Assembly (NCBI RefSeq): GCF_000724625.1
Contig: NZ_CP007139.1
Coordinates: forward strand, 682,001-746,000
Source of the DNA: Fimbriimonas ginsengisoli Gsoil 348
GTDB taxonomy: Bacteria; Armatimonadota; Fimbriimonadia; Fimbriimonadales; Fimbriimonadaceae
Direction: 5' to 3'
DNA length: 64,000 bases
In this document: in pieces, positions 22,518 through 30,900 of the stretch
Position numbering within the stretch: position 1 is the stretch's first letter
Layout of the letters: each line of letters starts with the position of its first letter
Made by a program: the position numbers and the translations under genes
Notes under the pieces: generated by a model
Database searches by the model: none
The model's input: the letters and a program-made list of their open reading frames with translations, nothing else
What the model was told of the DNA's origin: nothing

Positions 22518-24778
22518 TGGCCCAGAACGAACAGAAGAAGGGGGTCGTCGGACAGCCGCTCGACCGGGTCGACGGCAAGCTGAAGGTCACGGGAGGCGCA
22601 CGTTACGCCTCCGAGTTCGAGGCGCCGAATCTGGCGCACGCGGTTCTGGTGCAGAGCACCATCGCCAAGGGCCGAGTGACACGGATCGACACTCGCGAGG
22701 CCGAACGGTCGCCCGGCGTGGTCGCGGTCATCACCTTCGAGAACATGCCGAAGGCGGCGAGGCCCACGAACCCGCCGGGTGGGCAGACGATCCCCCTGCT
22801 TAGTCCAGACATCAAGTATTCAGGTCAGAACCTTGCGGTGGTCGTGGCCGACACGCTTGAGGAGGCGCAGTATGGAGCGGAATTGGTCCGAGTCGAATAC
22901 GCGGCCGAGCCGCCGGATACGGATTTCGAGAAGCACCTCGATCAGGCATTCGCCCCGCGTTCCGCTCGCGGGAACACAAAGCGCGGGGATTTCGCCGCCA
23001 ACATCGGCGGGGCGACGAAGAAGCTCGATCAGGTCTATCGAACGCCGATCGAGCATCACAACCCAATGGAGCCGCACGCGACGGTAGCGGTTTGGGGTCC
23101 CGACGGACTGCTCGCCTACGACGCGACCCAGGGGGTTTCGAACAGCCAAAGGAACCTGGCCGAGGAGTTCGGCTTGCCGCAAGACAAAGTCCACGTGATC
23201 AATCCGTTCGTTGGGGGCGGCTTTGGCTGCAAGGGGCAGGCTTGGCCACATTCGCCGATCGCGGCGATGGCCGCGAAAGCCGTCGGACGTCCGGTGAAGC
23301 TGACGCTCACTCGGCGGCAAATGTTCACGTCGAACGGGCACCGGCCACCGACGCATCAAAAGGAGGTGATCGGTACCGACGCGGGCGGCAAGCTCGTAGC
23401 CTTGCAGCACCAGAGCGTCAACCACACTTCGGAGGCCGACATTTTCCAGGAGCCGACCGGCTCGGTGGTGGGAATGCTCTATTCGTGCCCGAACGTCGAA
23501 GTGGAGCACAAACTTGTGCGCGTGAACGTCGGCGCTCCGACTTATCAGCGGGCTCCCGGGGAATCGACCGGCTCGTTCGCCCACGAGACGGCGATGGATG
23601 AACTGGCGTGGGAGCTGGGGATCGATCCGGTCGAGCTAAGGCTACGGAATTATGCGGAGAAGGACGAGTCGGAAGACAAGCCGTTCTCCAGCAAGTCGCT
23701 TCGCGAGTGTTACGAGCAGGCTTCGGCACACTTCGGATGGTCGAGGCGAAACCCGAAGGTCGGCTCGATGCGCGACGGCAACTTCCTGGTGGGATATGGA
23801 ATGGCGACAGCGTCGTATCCCGCCAACTTCTGGCCAGCGGCGGCGAAGGCACGGATGCTTGCGGACGGGCGGGTGCAGATCATGTGCGGCACTCAAGACC
23901 TGGGGACCGGCACCTACACGATCCTGACCCAGATCGCGGCCGACGGGGTGGGCGTACACCCGAGCCAAGTGCGGGTGGAGATCGGCGACAGCTTTCTGCC
24001 GGGAGCCCCGGTCTCCGGTGGCTCTTGTTCGGCCGCGAGCGCCGGAAGCGCGGTCCAGCTCGCCGCCGAGGCGTTGAGGGGAGCGGTGATCGCCTATGCC
24101 ACCGGCGATGCCAATTCGCCGCTGGGCGGCCTTTCCGCTCAAGACCTCGACGTGAAAGACGGGCGCGTCTTCTCTAAGGCAAACCCATCCAAGGGGATCA
24201 CCTACCCGGAGATCCTAGCCAAGTACGGGAAGACGGTGGTCGAGCAGCAGGCGTTCGCTCGCCCGGGAATCGAGCGCGGCCCCTCCGGCCCCAGGACCAA
24301 CCAGGGCCAAGCGCAGGGAGATAAGGGGAAAGGCGAAGGTTATTCCATGCATGCCTTCGGCGCGCAATTCTGTGAGGTGCACATCGACCCGGATATCCGC
24401 ATGGTAAGGGTCGCTCGCTGGACCGGGGCATTCGGTATCGGCAAGGTGTTGAACGAGAAGACGGTTCGGAGCCAGCTGCAGGGCGGCATCGTTTGGGGAA
24501 TCGGAATGGCGCTGCTCGAAGAGTCGCTACTTGACCCTCGGTATGGGCGATTTGTGAATTCGAACCTCGCGGAGTACCATGTCCCTGTCAACAAAGATGT
24601 GCCGCCAATCGAAATCCTGCTGATGGACGAGAAGGACTCGGTTGTGAGCCCGGTTGGGGCGAAGGGAGCGGGGGAGATCGGCATCACGGGAGCGGCGGCC
24701 GCCATCGGAAATGCGATCTACCACGCCACCGGTAAGCGGGTGCGAGACTTGCCCATAACGCTCGACAAAATTCTGTGA
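22517..24778 (+). CDS. Aldehyde oxidase molybdenum-binding large subunit (PaoC-like)
   Basis: 753 aa from ATG 22517, which overlaps the previous stop as TGATG. N-terminal aldehyde oxidase a/b hammerhead domain (GQPLDRVDGKLKVTGGARYA), then the molybdopterin domains with NPFVGGGFGCKGQAWPH, APGESTGSFAHETAMDELA and GTGTYTILTQIAADG. The C-terminal catalytic Glu lies in VGAKGAGEIGITG. No Tat signal of its own, so export would ride on the partner subunit, as described for PaoABC. The enzyme family oxidises (aromatic) aldehydes to acids. The stop overlaps the XdhC gene. Confidence 0.95.
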   Translation: MAQNEQKKGVVGQPLDRVDGKLKVTGGARYASEFEAPNLAHAVLVQSTIAKGRVTRIDTREAERSPGVVAVITFENMPKAARPTNPPGGQTIPLLSPDIKYSGQNLAVVVADTLEEAQYGAELVRVEYAAEPPDTDFEKHLDQAFAPRSARGNTKRGDFAANIGGATKKLDQVYRTPIEHHNPMEPHATVAVWGPDGLLAYDATQGVSNSQRNLAEEFGLPQDKVHVINPFVGGGFGCKGQAWPHSPIAAMAAKAVGRPVKLTLTRRQMFTSNGHRPPTHQKEVIGTDAGGKLVALQHQSVNHTSEADIFQEPTGSVVGMLYSCPNVEVEHKLVRVNVGAPTYQRAPGESTGSFAHETAMDELAWELGIDPVELRLRNYAEKDESEDKPFSSKSLRECYEQASAHFGWSRRNPKVGSMRDGNFLVGYGMATASYPANFWPAAAKARMLADGRVQIMCGTQDLGTGTYTILTQIAADGVGVHPSQVRVEIGDSFLPGAPVSGGSCSAASAGSAVQLAAEALRGAVIAYATGDANSPLGGLSAQDLDVKDGRVFSKANPSKGITYPEILAKYGKTVVEQQAFARPGIERGPSGPRTNQGQAQGDKGKGEGYSMHAFGAQFCEVHIDPDIRMVRVARWTGAFGIGKVLNEKTVRSQLQGGIVWGIGMALLEESLLDPRYGRFVNSNLAEYHVPVNKDVPPIEILLMDEKDSVVSPVGAKGAGEIGITGAAAAIGNAIYHATGKRVRDLPITLDKIL

Positions 24779-25809
24779 AAGAACAAATCGATCTGATTAA
24801 AGAGTGGCGCCGGCTTCCCGCCGGTAGCCCGATCGTGCTGGTGACGGTCGTCGCCACGCAGGGCTCGACCTACCGCCGGCCCGGCGCGCGGATGCTGCTG
24901 ACTCCCGAGGGTTGGGCCGCCGGTTCGATCAGCGGCGGCTGCCTGGAAGGGGACGTCGTCCGCACAGCCTGGGAGCGGACGGAAAACGGCCCCGCGCTGG
25001 TGACGTACGATGCCAGCGCGGACGACGATATCGTCTGGGGTTTCGGGCTGGGCTGTAACGGAATCGTTCAGGTCCTTATGGAGCGGATCCCCGCCGATGG
25101 CGGCGTATTGGCTTTTCTCGCCGACTGCATTGAGAATCGTCGTTCCGGAGTGGTGGCGACGGCGGTAACGGAGGGTCCACGGCTCGGGGAGCATCGGTAC
25201 GAGGTTCCCGAGGATGACTCCGTCGCATGGCTCGTGGAGCGGATCGACCCGCCGCGCTCGCTGGTGATCTTCGGGGCGGGACACGACGCGATACCTCTCG
25301 TGTCGATGGCCAAGTCGGTCGGTTGGCATGTGTCCGTGGTCGACGGCCGGTCCGCCTACGCCCGGACCGACCGTTTTCCCGGCGCGGATGCGGTGATCAC
25401 GGCGCCGCCGCATCGAGCGGGCGACATCGGATACGACGAGCGCACGGCCGTCGTCCTCATGACCCACAACTACCTCCACGATTTGGAGCTTCTTCGCGTG
25501 GTCCTGCCATCGCGGGCCGGGTACGTCGGCCTGCTCGGCCCCCACCGCCGAGCGCAAAAACTGCTCGGCGAGCTGCGTCGCGAGGGGTATTCCCCGTCAG
25601 AGGCCGAGTTGGCCAAGCTCCACGCTCCGATCGGCCTCGACATCGGGGCCGAAGGGGCCGATGAAATCGCCCTCGCGGTCGTCTCCGAGATCCAAGCCTT
25701 CTTCGCCTCCCGCCCCGCCGGCCACCTCCACGGCTTTTCGGAGCCGCTCCACCCGCCCCAAACGCTGCTGGTCGCTAGCAATCGCCAGTCGATTAGTTGC
25801 GACATGTGA
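24775..25809 (+). CDS. XdhC/CoxI-family molybdenum cofactor insertion chaperone (PaoD-like)
   Basis: 344 aa from GTG 24775 (GTGA overlap with the large-subunit stop). The N-terminal XdhC_CoxI domain has VVATQGSTYRRPGARML and SISGGCLEGDVV; the C-terminal Rossmann-like XdhC domain has LVIFGAGHDAIPL and TAVVLMTHNYLHDLELL, then GLLGPHRRAQKLL. Known members bind Moco, favour its sulfuration and load it into the large subunit. Fourth gene of the paoABCD-like operon, in the expected order. A GC-rich inverted repeat and three hairpin repeats follow the stop. Confidence 0.92.
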   Translation: MKEQIDLIKEWRRLPAGSPIVLVTVVATQGSTYRRPGARMLLTPEGWAAGSISGGCLEGDVVRTAWERTENGPALVTYDASADDDIVWGFGLGCNGIVQVLMERIPADGGVLAFLADCIENRRSGVVATAVTEGPRLGEHRYEVPEDDSVAWLVERIDPPRSLVIFGAGHDAIPLVSMAKSVGWHVSVVDGRSAYARTDRFPGADAVITAPPHRAGDIGYDERTAVVLMTHNYLHDLELLRVVLPSRAGYVGLLGPHRRAQKLLGELRREGYSPSEAELAKLHAPIGLDIGAEGADEIALAVVSEIQAFFASRPAGHLHGFSEPLHPPQTLLVASNRQSISCDM

Positions 25810-25818
25810 CTCCGGTGG

Positions 25819-25865
25819 CCCCCTCTCCCTCCTTCGGATGTATGTGCCGAACGAGGGAGAGGGGG
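25819..25865. repeat. GC-rich inverted repeat with G-rich tail, copy 2
   Basis: CCCCCTCTCCCTC (25819-25831) pairs perfectly with GAGGGAGAGGGGG (25853-25865); inside, TTCGG pairs with CCGAA after one C-C mismatch, leaving a 9-base loop. GTTGGGGGTG follows, as in copy 1 at 6111-6175. It begins ten bases after the XdhC stop. Confidence 0.75.
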
Positions 25866-25882
25866 TTGGGGGTGAGGGAGAG

Positions 25883-25952
25883 TCTGGTGTACCTTCGGTA
25901 CACCAGACCATGGGCGGGCCGCCCATGGGTACACACGGGCGAGCCGCCCGTG
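25883..25952. repeat. Cluster of three hairpin repeats between converging genes
   Basis: TCTGGTGTACC-TTC-GGTACACCAGA (25883-25907, 11 bp), CCATGGGCG-GGC-CGCCCATGG (25908-25928, 9 bp) and CACGGGCG-AGC-CGCCCGTG (25934-25952, 8 bp), all perfect with three-base loops, followed by CCACCTAAGCCC. They lie between the XdhC and PilT-like genes. Confidence 0.85.
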
Positions 25953-25956
25953 CCAC

Positions 25957-26985
25957 CTAAGCCCGGTGGATGCTGGCCGCTTCCTCCGTAACCTCGCCAG
26001 CGGCAACAAGAGTGTCGAGGGTCGCGTTGAGCGATTGGCAATCGGGGTCGGTGCCTTGCAACTCTTCAAGTCGAGCCAAGTCGCCGGTAAGGAGAGCTTC
26101 GCGGGTAGCGGGGTTTGCGGAGATCCAGGAGTAGGCGGGGACGCGGCCGGAGCGCTGGGCGCGGGGGAAGAGGCGTTGAGAGGTCACGGCCACCAGGTTC
26201 TGGGCGAGAGAGCGGCGCAATGCTTCGGCCTCCGAGCCGGCGGAGCCGAGAAGCCGCTGAAGTGCGTCCACGACGCTGTCCGCGTGCATGTTGGCGATCA
26301 CCAGATGGCCGGTTTCTGCGAGGATCAGCATCTGCCGAAGCGCCTCCGCAGTCGGAATATCGTCGAGGGCGACGACGTCCAAATCCGCCTGTTGAGCGAT
26401 CTCCAGCGCCCTCGTGTAGCTGTCGCAATCCTGGCCAACGTGGAGTTGGGTCACGAGGCTCTGCTTGCTGCCAAACCGAAAGTTCGGATGAGACTCCACC
26501 ACGAACAGCCGGGCGGCCTTCTCCCCGTTGATCTTGTCGAGGATGGAGCACACGGTGGTCCACTTTCCGCTACCGGTCGGGCCGGTGACGAGGACGAGCC
26601 CGCGGGAGGTTTCGGCAATGCGATTCATAAGCGGCAGCGCGCCTTCGCCAATCTGCTCCAGGGGAGGAACTCCATTCGAGAGCATGCGGAAAGTCGCCGC
26701 GATTCCGTCGTCGCCGGACCGGAAGAAGATCCCGACGAATGCGAGATCCCCGTGGATGACGGTCTTCTCGACCGGCAGCCCGGAATCGACCCGGATTTTC
26801 GCCTCCATCGGCAGCACCGGTTCGAGAATGGCGGAGAGGACCGCTCGGTCGAGCGGCTGCATGTCGAGGCGGACCAACTTGCCGGCGATTCGTACGCACG
26901 GGGTTTCGCCAGACGCGAGGTGGAGATCGGACGCTTTTCGTTCCTTGGCTTCGTCGAAGAGGGTGGTCAGGTTCATGGCATTCAC
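25957..26985 (-). CDS. PilT/PilB-like secretion ATPase with degenerate nucleotide-binding motifs
   Basis: 342 aa, PilT-sized. The N-terminal PAS-like domain opens with KERKASDLHLASGETPCVRI, typical of PilT. The core has Walker A GPTGSGKW (135-142), where the conserved Ser/Thr is Trp142; the Asp box reads VVESHPNF instead of the usual EDPIE; Walker B reads VVALDDIPTAE instead of the usual GE-RD-ET pattern. The His box HLVIANMHAD is kept. Normal members power pilus retraction; this one may be a non-hydrolysing paralogue. Third gene behind an ECF sigma factor and a 97-aa coiled-coil protein. ATG 26985 or 26976 are both possible. Confidence 0.8.
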   Translation of the reverse strand: MNAMNLTTLFDEAKERKASDLHLASGETPCVRIAGKLVRLDMQPLDRAVLSAILEPVLPMEAKIRVDSGLPVEKTVIHGDLAFVGIFFRSGDDGIAATFRMLSNGVPPLEQIGEGALPLMNRIAETSRGLVLVTGPTGSGKWTTVCSILDKINGEKAARLFVVESHPNFRFGSKQSLVTQLHVGQDCDSYTRALEIAQQADLDVVALDDIPTAEALRQMLILAETGHLVIANMHADSVVDALQRLLGSAGSEAEALRRSLAQNLVAVTSQRLFPRAQRSGRVPAYSWISANPATREALLTGDLARLEELQGTDPDCQSLNATLDTLVAAGEVTEEAASIHRA

Positions 26986-26991
26986 TCGAAG

Positions 26992-27285
26992 TTATTGAAG
27001 TCGGATGAGCCCTTCGCTCGGGGCGAAGGGGGCAATGCGGACGGCGGGGCGGCTGGTCAGCTCCAAGCGGAGGCGGAGCATCTCCTCGTGAAGACGGAGC
27101 GTTGTGAGGCGCAGCTCGCCCATTTCCTGGCGCATGGATCGCAGCTCCGCCAAAAGCTCGCCCGCTTCGGATGCGGGGTGCGCAACGCCTCCAATCGCGG
27201 AAGCGACGCGGGCGGTTAGGTCGGTGGTCTCCACCGACCAGGCGGAGGCCAAGTTATCGGCGAAGAGGTTGTCGTCTTGATTCAT
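26992..27285 (-). CDS. Small coiled-coil protein in a sigma factor operon
   Basis: 97 aa, no membrane segment, no cysteines. Residues about 40-75 (ELLAELRSMRQEMGELRL and onward) form a strong heptad-like coiled coil. The start overlaps the sigma factor stop (ATGA), and the PilT-like gene follows 6 bp after its stop. By position it could be a sigma regulator, but it has none of the usual zinc-finger anti-sigma residues. No family recognised. Confidence 0.7.
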   Translation of the reverse strand: MNQDDNLFADNLASAWSVETTDLTARVASAIGGVAHPASEAGELLAELRSMRQEMGELRLTTLRLHEEMLRLRLELTSRPAVRIAPFAPSEGLIRLQ

Positions 27286-27848
27286 TGTCGTAGCTCCAAG
27301 AGGTCGTCGTTCCAGGCGGCGAGCCGCCCTCGCAATATCGAGATCGCGTGATTCTTGCGGCTTGCGACGGTGCCGGCGGGAATCTCCAACGCGGCGGCGA
27401 TCGCGTCGTAGCTCATCCCCTCGTAGACCGAGAGAACGAGGACGGCTCGGTGGCTTTGCGGCAACTCCATCACCGCGTCTCGCACCGCTTGGGCGAGCGC
27501 CGTCTTCTCTACCCGCGCATCCAAGGATTCGCCAGGCGTTCCAAAGTCGGCGTCGAGAGGTTCATGGATCCGCTCGCCGAGCAGGTCCAGGCATTGGCGA
27601 TAGGCGCTCTTGAGCAGCCAGGCGCCAAGCTGGCCGCACGATCGGAACGTACCGCGACTCTCCCAGAGTCGGAGGAACGCGCCGACCGCCACGTCGGCGC
27701 CGCGAGCGGAATCGCCCCCAAGCATCCGGGTGGCAAACCGCTGAAGCCGATGCTGATGCCGTCGAACGATCCGGTCGAAGGCGGCGGTATTTCCTGCCGC
27801 TGCCTTCTCCATCAAACTATCGTCGCTCTCGTCGTCGTGGATCACCAT
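27282..27848 (-). CDS. RNA polymerase sigma factor, ECF type
   Basis: 188 aa. Region 2 is at about 15-85 (NTAAFDRIVRRHQHRLQRFA, then AFLRLWESRGTFRSCGQLGAWL); region 4 is at about 115-175 (AVRDAVMELPQSHRAVLVLSV, then EGMSYDAIAAALEIPAGTVASRKNHAI). It directs RNA polymerase to a dedicated promoter set. First gene of an operon with the 97-aa coiled-coil and PilT-like genes. No canonical anti-sigma gene follows. ATG at 27848 used; Met13 is a possible alternative. Confidence 0.93.
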   Translation of the reverse strand: MVIHDDESDDSLMEKAAAGNTAAFDRIVRRHQHRLQRFATRMLGGDSARGADVAVGAFLRLWESRGTFRSCGQLGAWLLKSAYRQCLDLLGERIHEPLDADFGTPGESLDARVEKTALAQAVRDAVMELPQSHRAVLVLSVYEGMSYDAIAAALEIPAGTVASRKNHAISILRGRLAAWNDDLLELRQ

Positions 27849-27921
27849 TGCCTCGCTGCATGGTTAACGGTTTTCGAGGCCGGTTCCTTCACAGAATTTG
27901 CTGGATGACAAACGGGACGGT

Positions 27922-28491
27922 CTAACGACTTGTCAGCAGCTTATTGGCGTGTTCGCGAATGTCTGCGGGCCAAGCAGCGGTTAGTTCGCCGAACCTGACC
28001 TGGTCTTCAGCGAAAAGAGCTCGGCTGGCTTCTTCGAAGTTCGGGAGATTGCCGGCCATCGAGGAGAGAAAGCGGTACGTCGCTTCGATGGCTTGACGAG
28101 CCCGGTCTTTGTCGACCGACGACCGCATCGCATCGTGAACCAGTTTTCGCAGGGCAACGGAAGCGCCGCCGGATTGGGCGTTCAACCAATCCCAATGACT
28201 CTGCAGCAAAGTGACCTCACGTGGAACGACCCCCAGCTTCGGGCGACCCGGTCCCCTAGGTGGTTCGGCGGCGGGGGCGTACCGCTGCCGAACGTCGTCC
28301 GACGTCCCCCGAACGTCGATGTCGAATTGAGCGCCCGTGAAGTCGTCGAAGATCAGAATCGGAAGTGATTCTCCTCTACCAACCTCTTCCTTAACCGTCA
28401 AGGCGACCTCCCAAAGCTCGCCGGATGCAATCTGCCTTTCTCCGGCAAATGCCGTACAGGCTCTAGCCTGCGATTCTATCTCGTAACTCAT
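27922..28491 (-). CDS. DUF2239 family protein
   Basis: 189 aa from ATG 28491 (MSYEIESQARACTAFAGERQ); a TTG at 28500 would lie too close to the predicted promoter. Recognised from TAFAGERQIASG, ILIFDDFTGAQFDIDVRG, GRPKLGVVPREVTLLQSHWDWL and GGASVALRKLVHDA, the conserved core of DUF2239. Soluble; function unknown in the family. The upstream sequence holds a near-consensus promoter flanked and overlapped by an 11-bp inverted repeat, so expression is probably tightly repressed. It sits alone between two sigma factor operons on the same strand. Confidence 0.9.
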   Translation of the reverse strand: MSYEIESQARACTAFAGERQIASGELWEVALTVKEEVGRGESLPILIFDDFTGAQFDIDVRGTSDDVRQRYAPAAEPPRGPGRPKLGVVPREVTLLQSHWDWLNAQSGGASVALRKLVHDAMRSSVDKDRARQAIEATYRFLSSMAGNLPNFEEASRALFAEDQVRFGELTAAWPADIREHANKLLTSR

Positions 28492-28500
28492 GTCGACCAA

Positions 28501-28546
28501 GTTTTACCCGGACAAAATACCGCATGTCAATATTATCCGGGTAAAA
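28501..28546 (-). promoter_or_regulatory. Promoter with flanking operator arms for the DUF2239 gene
   Basis: TTTTACCCGGA (28502-28512) and its exact complement TCCGGGTAAAA (28536-28546) form an 11-bp inverted repeat. On the minus strand, TTGACA lies between the arms and TAAAAC (28501-28506), 18 bp further on, is a fair -10 that overlaps the proximal arm. The start codon is only about 10 bp beyond the -10, so the mRNA would be leaderless or nearly so. A repressor bound to the arms would cover the promoter. Confidence 0.65.
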
Positions 28547-28547
28547 A

Positions 28548-29417
28548 CTAAGTCGGAGAAAAAATGCCCGGTTTGATCGGCTGGTTGAACTCGAATTGGA
28601 GCGTGCCTTCGGTCTCCCAGCGGCCGTCGACCTGTTTTTGCTGCTCACCTTTGACCGGGAGCGAGCTCTCCGGGTCGAGGAGGAAGATGGTTCGGAGTGG
28701 ACTTCCGTCGAGGCCACGATCGCGCACGATCAGGGCTCGATAGTTTGTCCCGTGCCAGGAGACGCCATCTTCGGTTTCAACGGCGACGCCGTTGATCCGC
28801 ACGATCCCACTCAGCATCACTTCGAGGGTGGGAACCCGGCAGAGAGATACCGCTTGAGCCGGGAGCTGGCCCTGGCCGGCCCGGATCAAACGCATCCCAT
28901 GATGCTCGAGGATGGCGGTGGTCCCTCCCGCTTCGTCCCAGCGGCTCGTCGAACCGTCGCGCCAGATTTCGCGCTGAGTCATCATCTTCTCGTGATCGGT
29001 GGGCTTGTACCAGCGGCATGTCATGTGAAGGGTCCGGCTTTGCCGTACCGCGGTCTCCATCCTATCTAGAATCTCACCTGCCGGATCGTGCCTCGGCCAA
29101 CAGATATATGCCCCAGAGGCAACCGCCATCGCGGCGGCCAGAGCGGGCAAACCCCACCGAATCTTGGGCCTCCGGTGAAGGATTCCGCCTTTCGACGCGG
29201 CTTCCCGAAGTGCCGACAAGACGCGCGATCGCAAGTCGTGCGAAGCGGTGTCCCCTCGAAGGGCGATCAAGGCCACGCCCGAGTCTCGCAACGTCTCTAA
29301 CTCGTGGCGGCATTCGTCGCAGCGAGCGACGTGTCGCTCCAGCAGCCGCGCATCGCTTGCGGCGAGATCGCCATCCAAGTACGGAGCCAACAAGGAGCGG
29401 AAGTCGAAACAGTTCAA
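28548..29417 (-). CDS. Anti-sigma factor-like membrane protein with zinc finger and MucB/LolA-like domain
   Basis: 289 aa. Residues 1-45 carry the zf-HC2 pattern with H..C..C (RHVARCDECRHELETL). One membrane span is at about 90-110 (GLPALAAAMAVASGAYICW). The extracytoplasmic part (LDRMETAVRQSRTLHMTCRWY to FNQPIKPGIF) resembles LolA/RseB-like lipoprotein-sensing folds. The ATG overlaps the ECF sigma stop as ATGA, so it is the cognate regulator: it would hold the sigma factor at the membrane until a cell-envelope signal arrives. Confidence 0.85.
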   Translation of the reverse strand: MNCFDFRSLLAPYLDGDLAASDARLLERHVARCDECRHELETLRDSGVALIALRGDTASHDLRSRVLSALREAASKGGILHRRPKIRWGLPALAAAMAVASGAYICWPRHDPAGEILDRMETAVRQSRTLHMTCRWYKPTDHEKMMTQREIWRDGSTSRWDEAGGTTAILEHHGMRLIRAGQGQLPAQAVSLCRVPTLEVMLSGIVRINGVAVETEDGVSWHGTNYRALIVRDRGLDGSPLRTIFLLDPESSLPVKGEQQKQVDGRWETEGTLQFEFNQPIKPGIFSPT

Positions 29418-29950
29418 TACGACTCCCCCGATTCAAAGCCTGGCATCAGGGTGCGCATACGAATCAAGCCTTCGAAAACCCAATACTGGACGGTGCCGGT
29501 CGGCACGCCCAGCACGGCGGCGGCCTCGCGATACTTCAACCCTTCGACCTTAACCAGGAGGAGCGATTCCCTGAGGTTATGCGGAAGTTGCAACAGCGCC
29601 TCTTCCAGGGAGATGGCGTCGGCGGTTGCAGTCATGCGCGGATCGTTTGTTGGGACGTCCACGAGAATCGGCATCGTGCGAGGGGCCGATCGCCGGATTT
29701 CCCGACGGCAACAGTCGAGCGCCAGCCGGTAGAGCCATGTCCCGAGCGCGGAGCGCCCTTCGAATTTTTGACGGCTTCGGAACGCGGCGACGAAAGTCTC
29801 CTGCGCGAGGTCTTCCGCCTCGGCGCGGCAGCCGCTCAAACGATAACAAATACGAAACACACTATCCCCATAGACCCGGAACACAGCCTCGAACCCCTCG
29901 GGATCGCCCCGTTGGAATTTCTCGACCCATTGCTGCTCTAATTCCTTCAT
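29414..29950 (-). CDS. RNA polymerase sigma factor, ECF (SigE-like)
   Basis: 178 aa. Region 2: DPEGFEAVFRVYGDSVFRICYRL, then AEDLAQETFVAAFR and WLYRLALDCCR; region 4: LEEALLQLPHNLRESLLLVKV, then GLKYREAAAVLGVPTGTVQYW. Promoter selectivity is set by these helices. Coupled to the downstream anti-sigma gene. First gene of its operon; the region upstream should hold an autoregulated promoter but I cannot point to it. Confidence 0.94.
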   Translation of the reverse strand: MKELEQQWVEKFQRGDPEGFEAVFRVYGDSVFRICYRLSGCRAEAEDLAQETFVAAFRSRQKFEGRSALGTWLYRLALDCCRREIRRSAPRTMPILVDVPTNDPRMTATADAISLEEALLQLPHNLRESLLLVKVEGLKYREAAAVLGVPTGTVQYWVFEGLIRMRTLMPGFESGESY

Positions 29951-30189
29951 CGGCCTCCCTCGGCTTCGCCGGTCGGCAGCACGACGAGCGGTGACACTCG
30001 CGAACCGTAGAACGACATTTTAGGGGCTCACCGTGAAACTAGGGCCTCTTACCCTTAAGGGCGCCTTGGAGGCGTTCGTAAGTTAGTTGTGCTAACCGCC
30101 ACGTTTGTTGGTGGTCTTCTCGATTTTCTGCTCGTAAACTATTTACCCATGCGGCCCCGATTCAAATCGGACTCGAGCTTCGGGACGCG
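29951..30189. other. Intergenic stretch without recognisable gene
   Basis: About 240 bp between the ECF sigma start and the pseudopilin stop, both on the minus strand. It should contain the sigma operon promoter. Short inverted pieces such as GATTCAAATC are present, but nothing strong enough to call a terminator or operator. Confidence 0.5.
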
Positions 30190-30897
30190 TCACCAGGTCG
30201 GGTCGAACTGGTCGATCGACGGCTTGACTCCTGACGACTGATGCCACAATCGGCTAAATCTCGATTTCTTCGCGTGGAAGTCGGAGAACAGATAGTTGGA
30301 TCCACCTGGGTGCCGTAACTCGTCGAGCGGCTTCGGTTGGTGGATTGCGGCGTTCCACTGAGATTCTTGGCGGAGAGCATCGGTGACCAAGGACGGCGTG
30401 CCCCAATACATCGGTGAGAAGTGATCTTCCGTCCACGTCTCCGCCAGTTCGGCCACGAGCACGCACTCGGATGGATGGTTCACTTGGTCGAGCTTGAAAC
30501 CGAAGAACGGGGGATGGTTCGGTGCGAAGAACGCGTTCAAGCCGTACGAGGTTTGGCGGGGCTCGATAAGCGCTTCCCAGTTCGGGGACTCGTCGGCGGG
30601 GCATCGATAGATGAGGCGAGACTTGGAGTACGGCTGCACCGTGTCGAGCCAACTGTCGCCACCGATCTCCGAACCGTCGGCGTCGTTCGATTGATCCTCG
30701 CCCGCACCGGGAAGTCCATCGTCAAAGTCGACGGCGTAGAGGCCGAGCGCCACCCCAAGCTGCGCCTCGTGGGCGATGCACGCGGAGGACTTGGCCGCCC
30801 TCTTGGCCGAGCTCAGGACCGGGAATAGAATGGCCGCGAGCAGGGCCAAAATGGCCACCACCACCAGCAATTCGATCAGAGTGAAACCGCCGCGCAT
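30190..30897 (-). CDS. Type II/IV pseudopilin-like protein with N-terminal methylation motif (H-X9-DG type)
   Basis: 235 aa. The prepilin peptidase motif GFTLIELLVVVAILALLAAI follows a four-residue leader (MRGG), with cleavage before Phe. The C-terminal part has HPGGSNYLFSDFHAK, a variant of the H-X9-DG motif of the planctomycete/armatimonad pseudopilin families. It would be processed and inserted in the inner membrane as part of a secretion or pilus-like structure. One of three such genes scattered in this window, none next to secretion machinery. A 7-bp hairpin lies just upstream of its start. Confidence 0.9.
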   Translation of the reverse strand: MRGGFTLIELLVVVAILALLAAILFPVLSSAKRAAKSSACIAHEAQLGVALGLYAVDFDDGLPGAGEDQSNDADGSEIGGDSWLDTVQPYSKSRLIYRCPADESPNWEALIEPRQTSYGLNAFFAPNHPPFFGFKLDQVNHPSECVLVAELAETWTEDHFSPMYWGTPSLVTDALRQESQWNAAIHQPKPLDELRHPGGSNYLFSDFHAKKSRFSRLWHQSSGVKPSIDQFDPTW

Positions 30898-30900
30898 CGC

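Noticed and set aside
25966-27219. 417-aa open frame on the plus strand
   Set aside because: Antisense to the PilT-like and coiled-coil genes; no domain and atypical composition.
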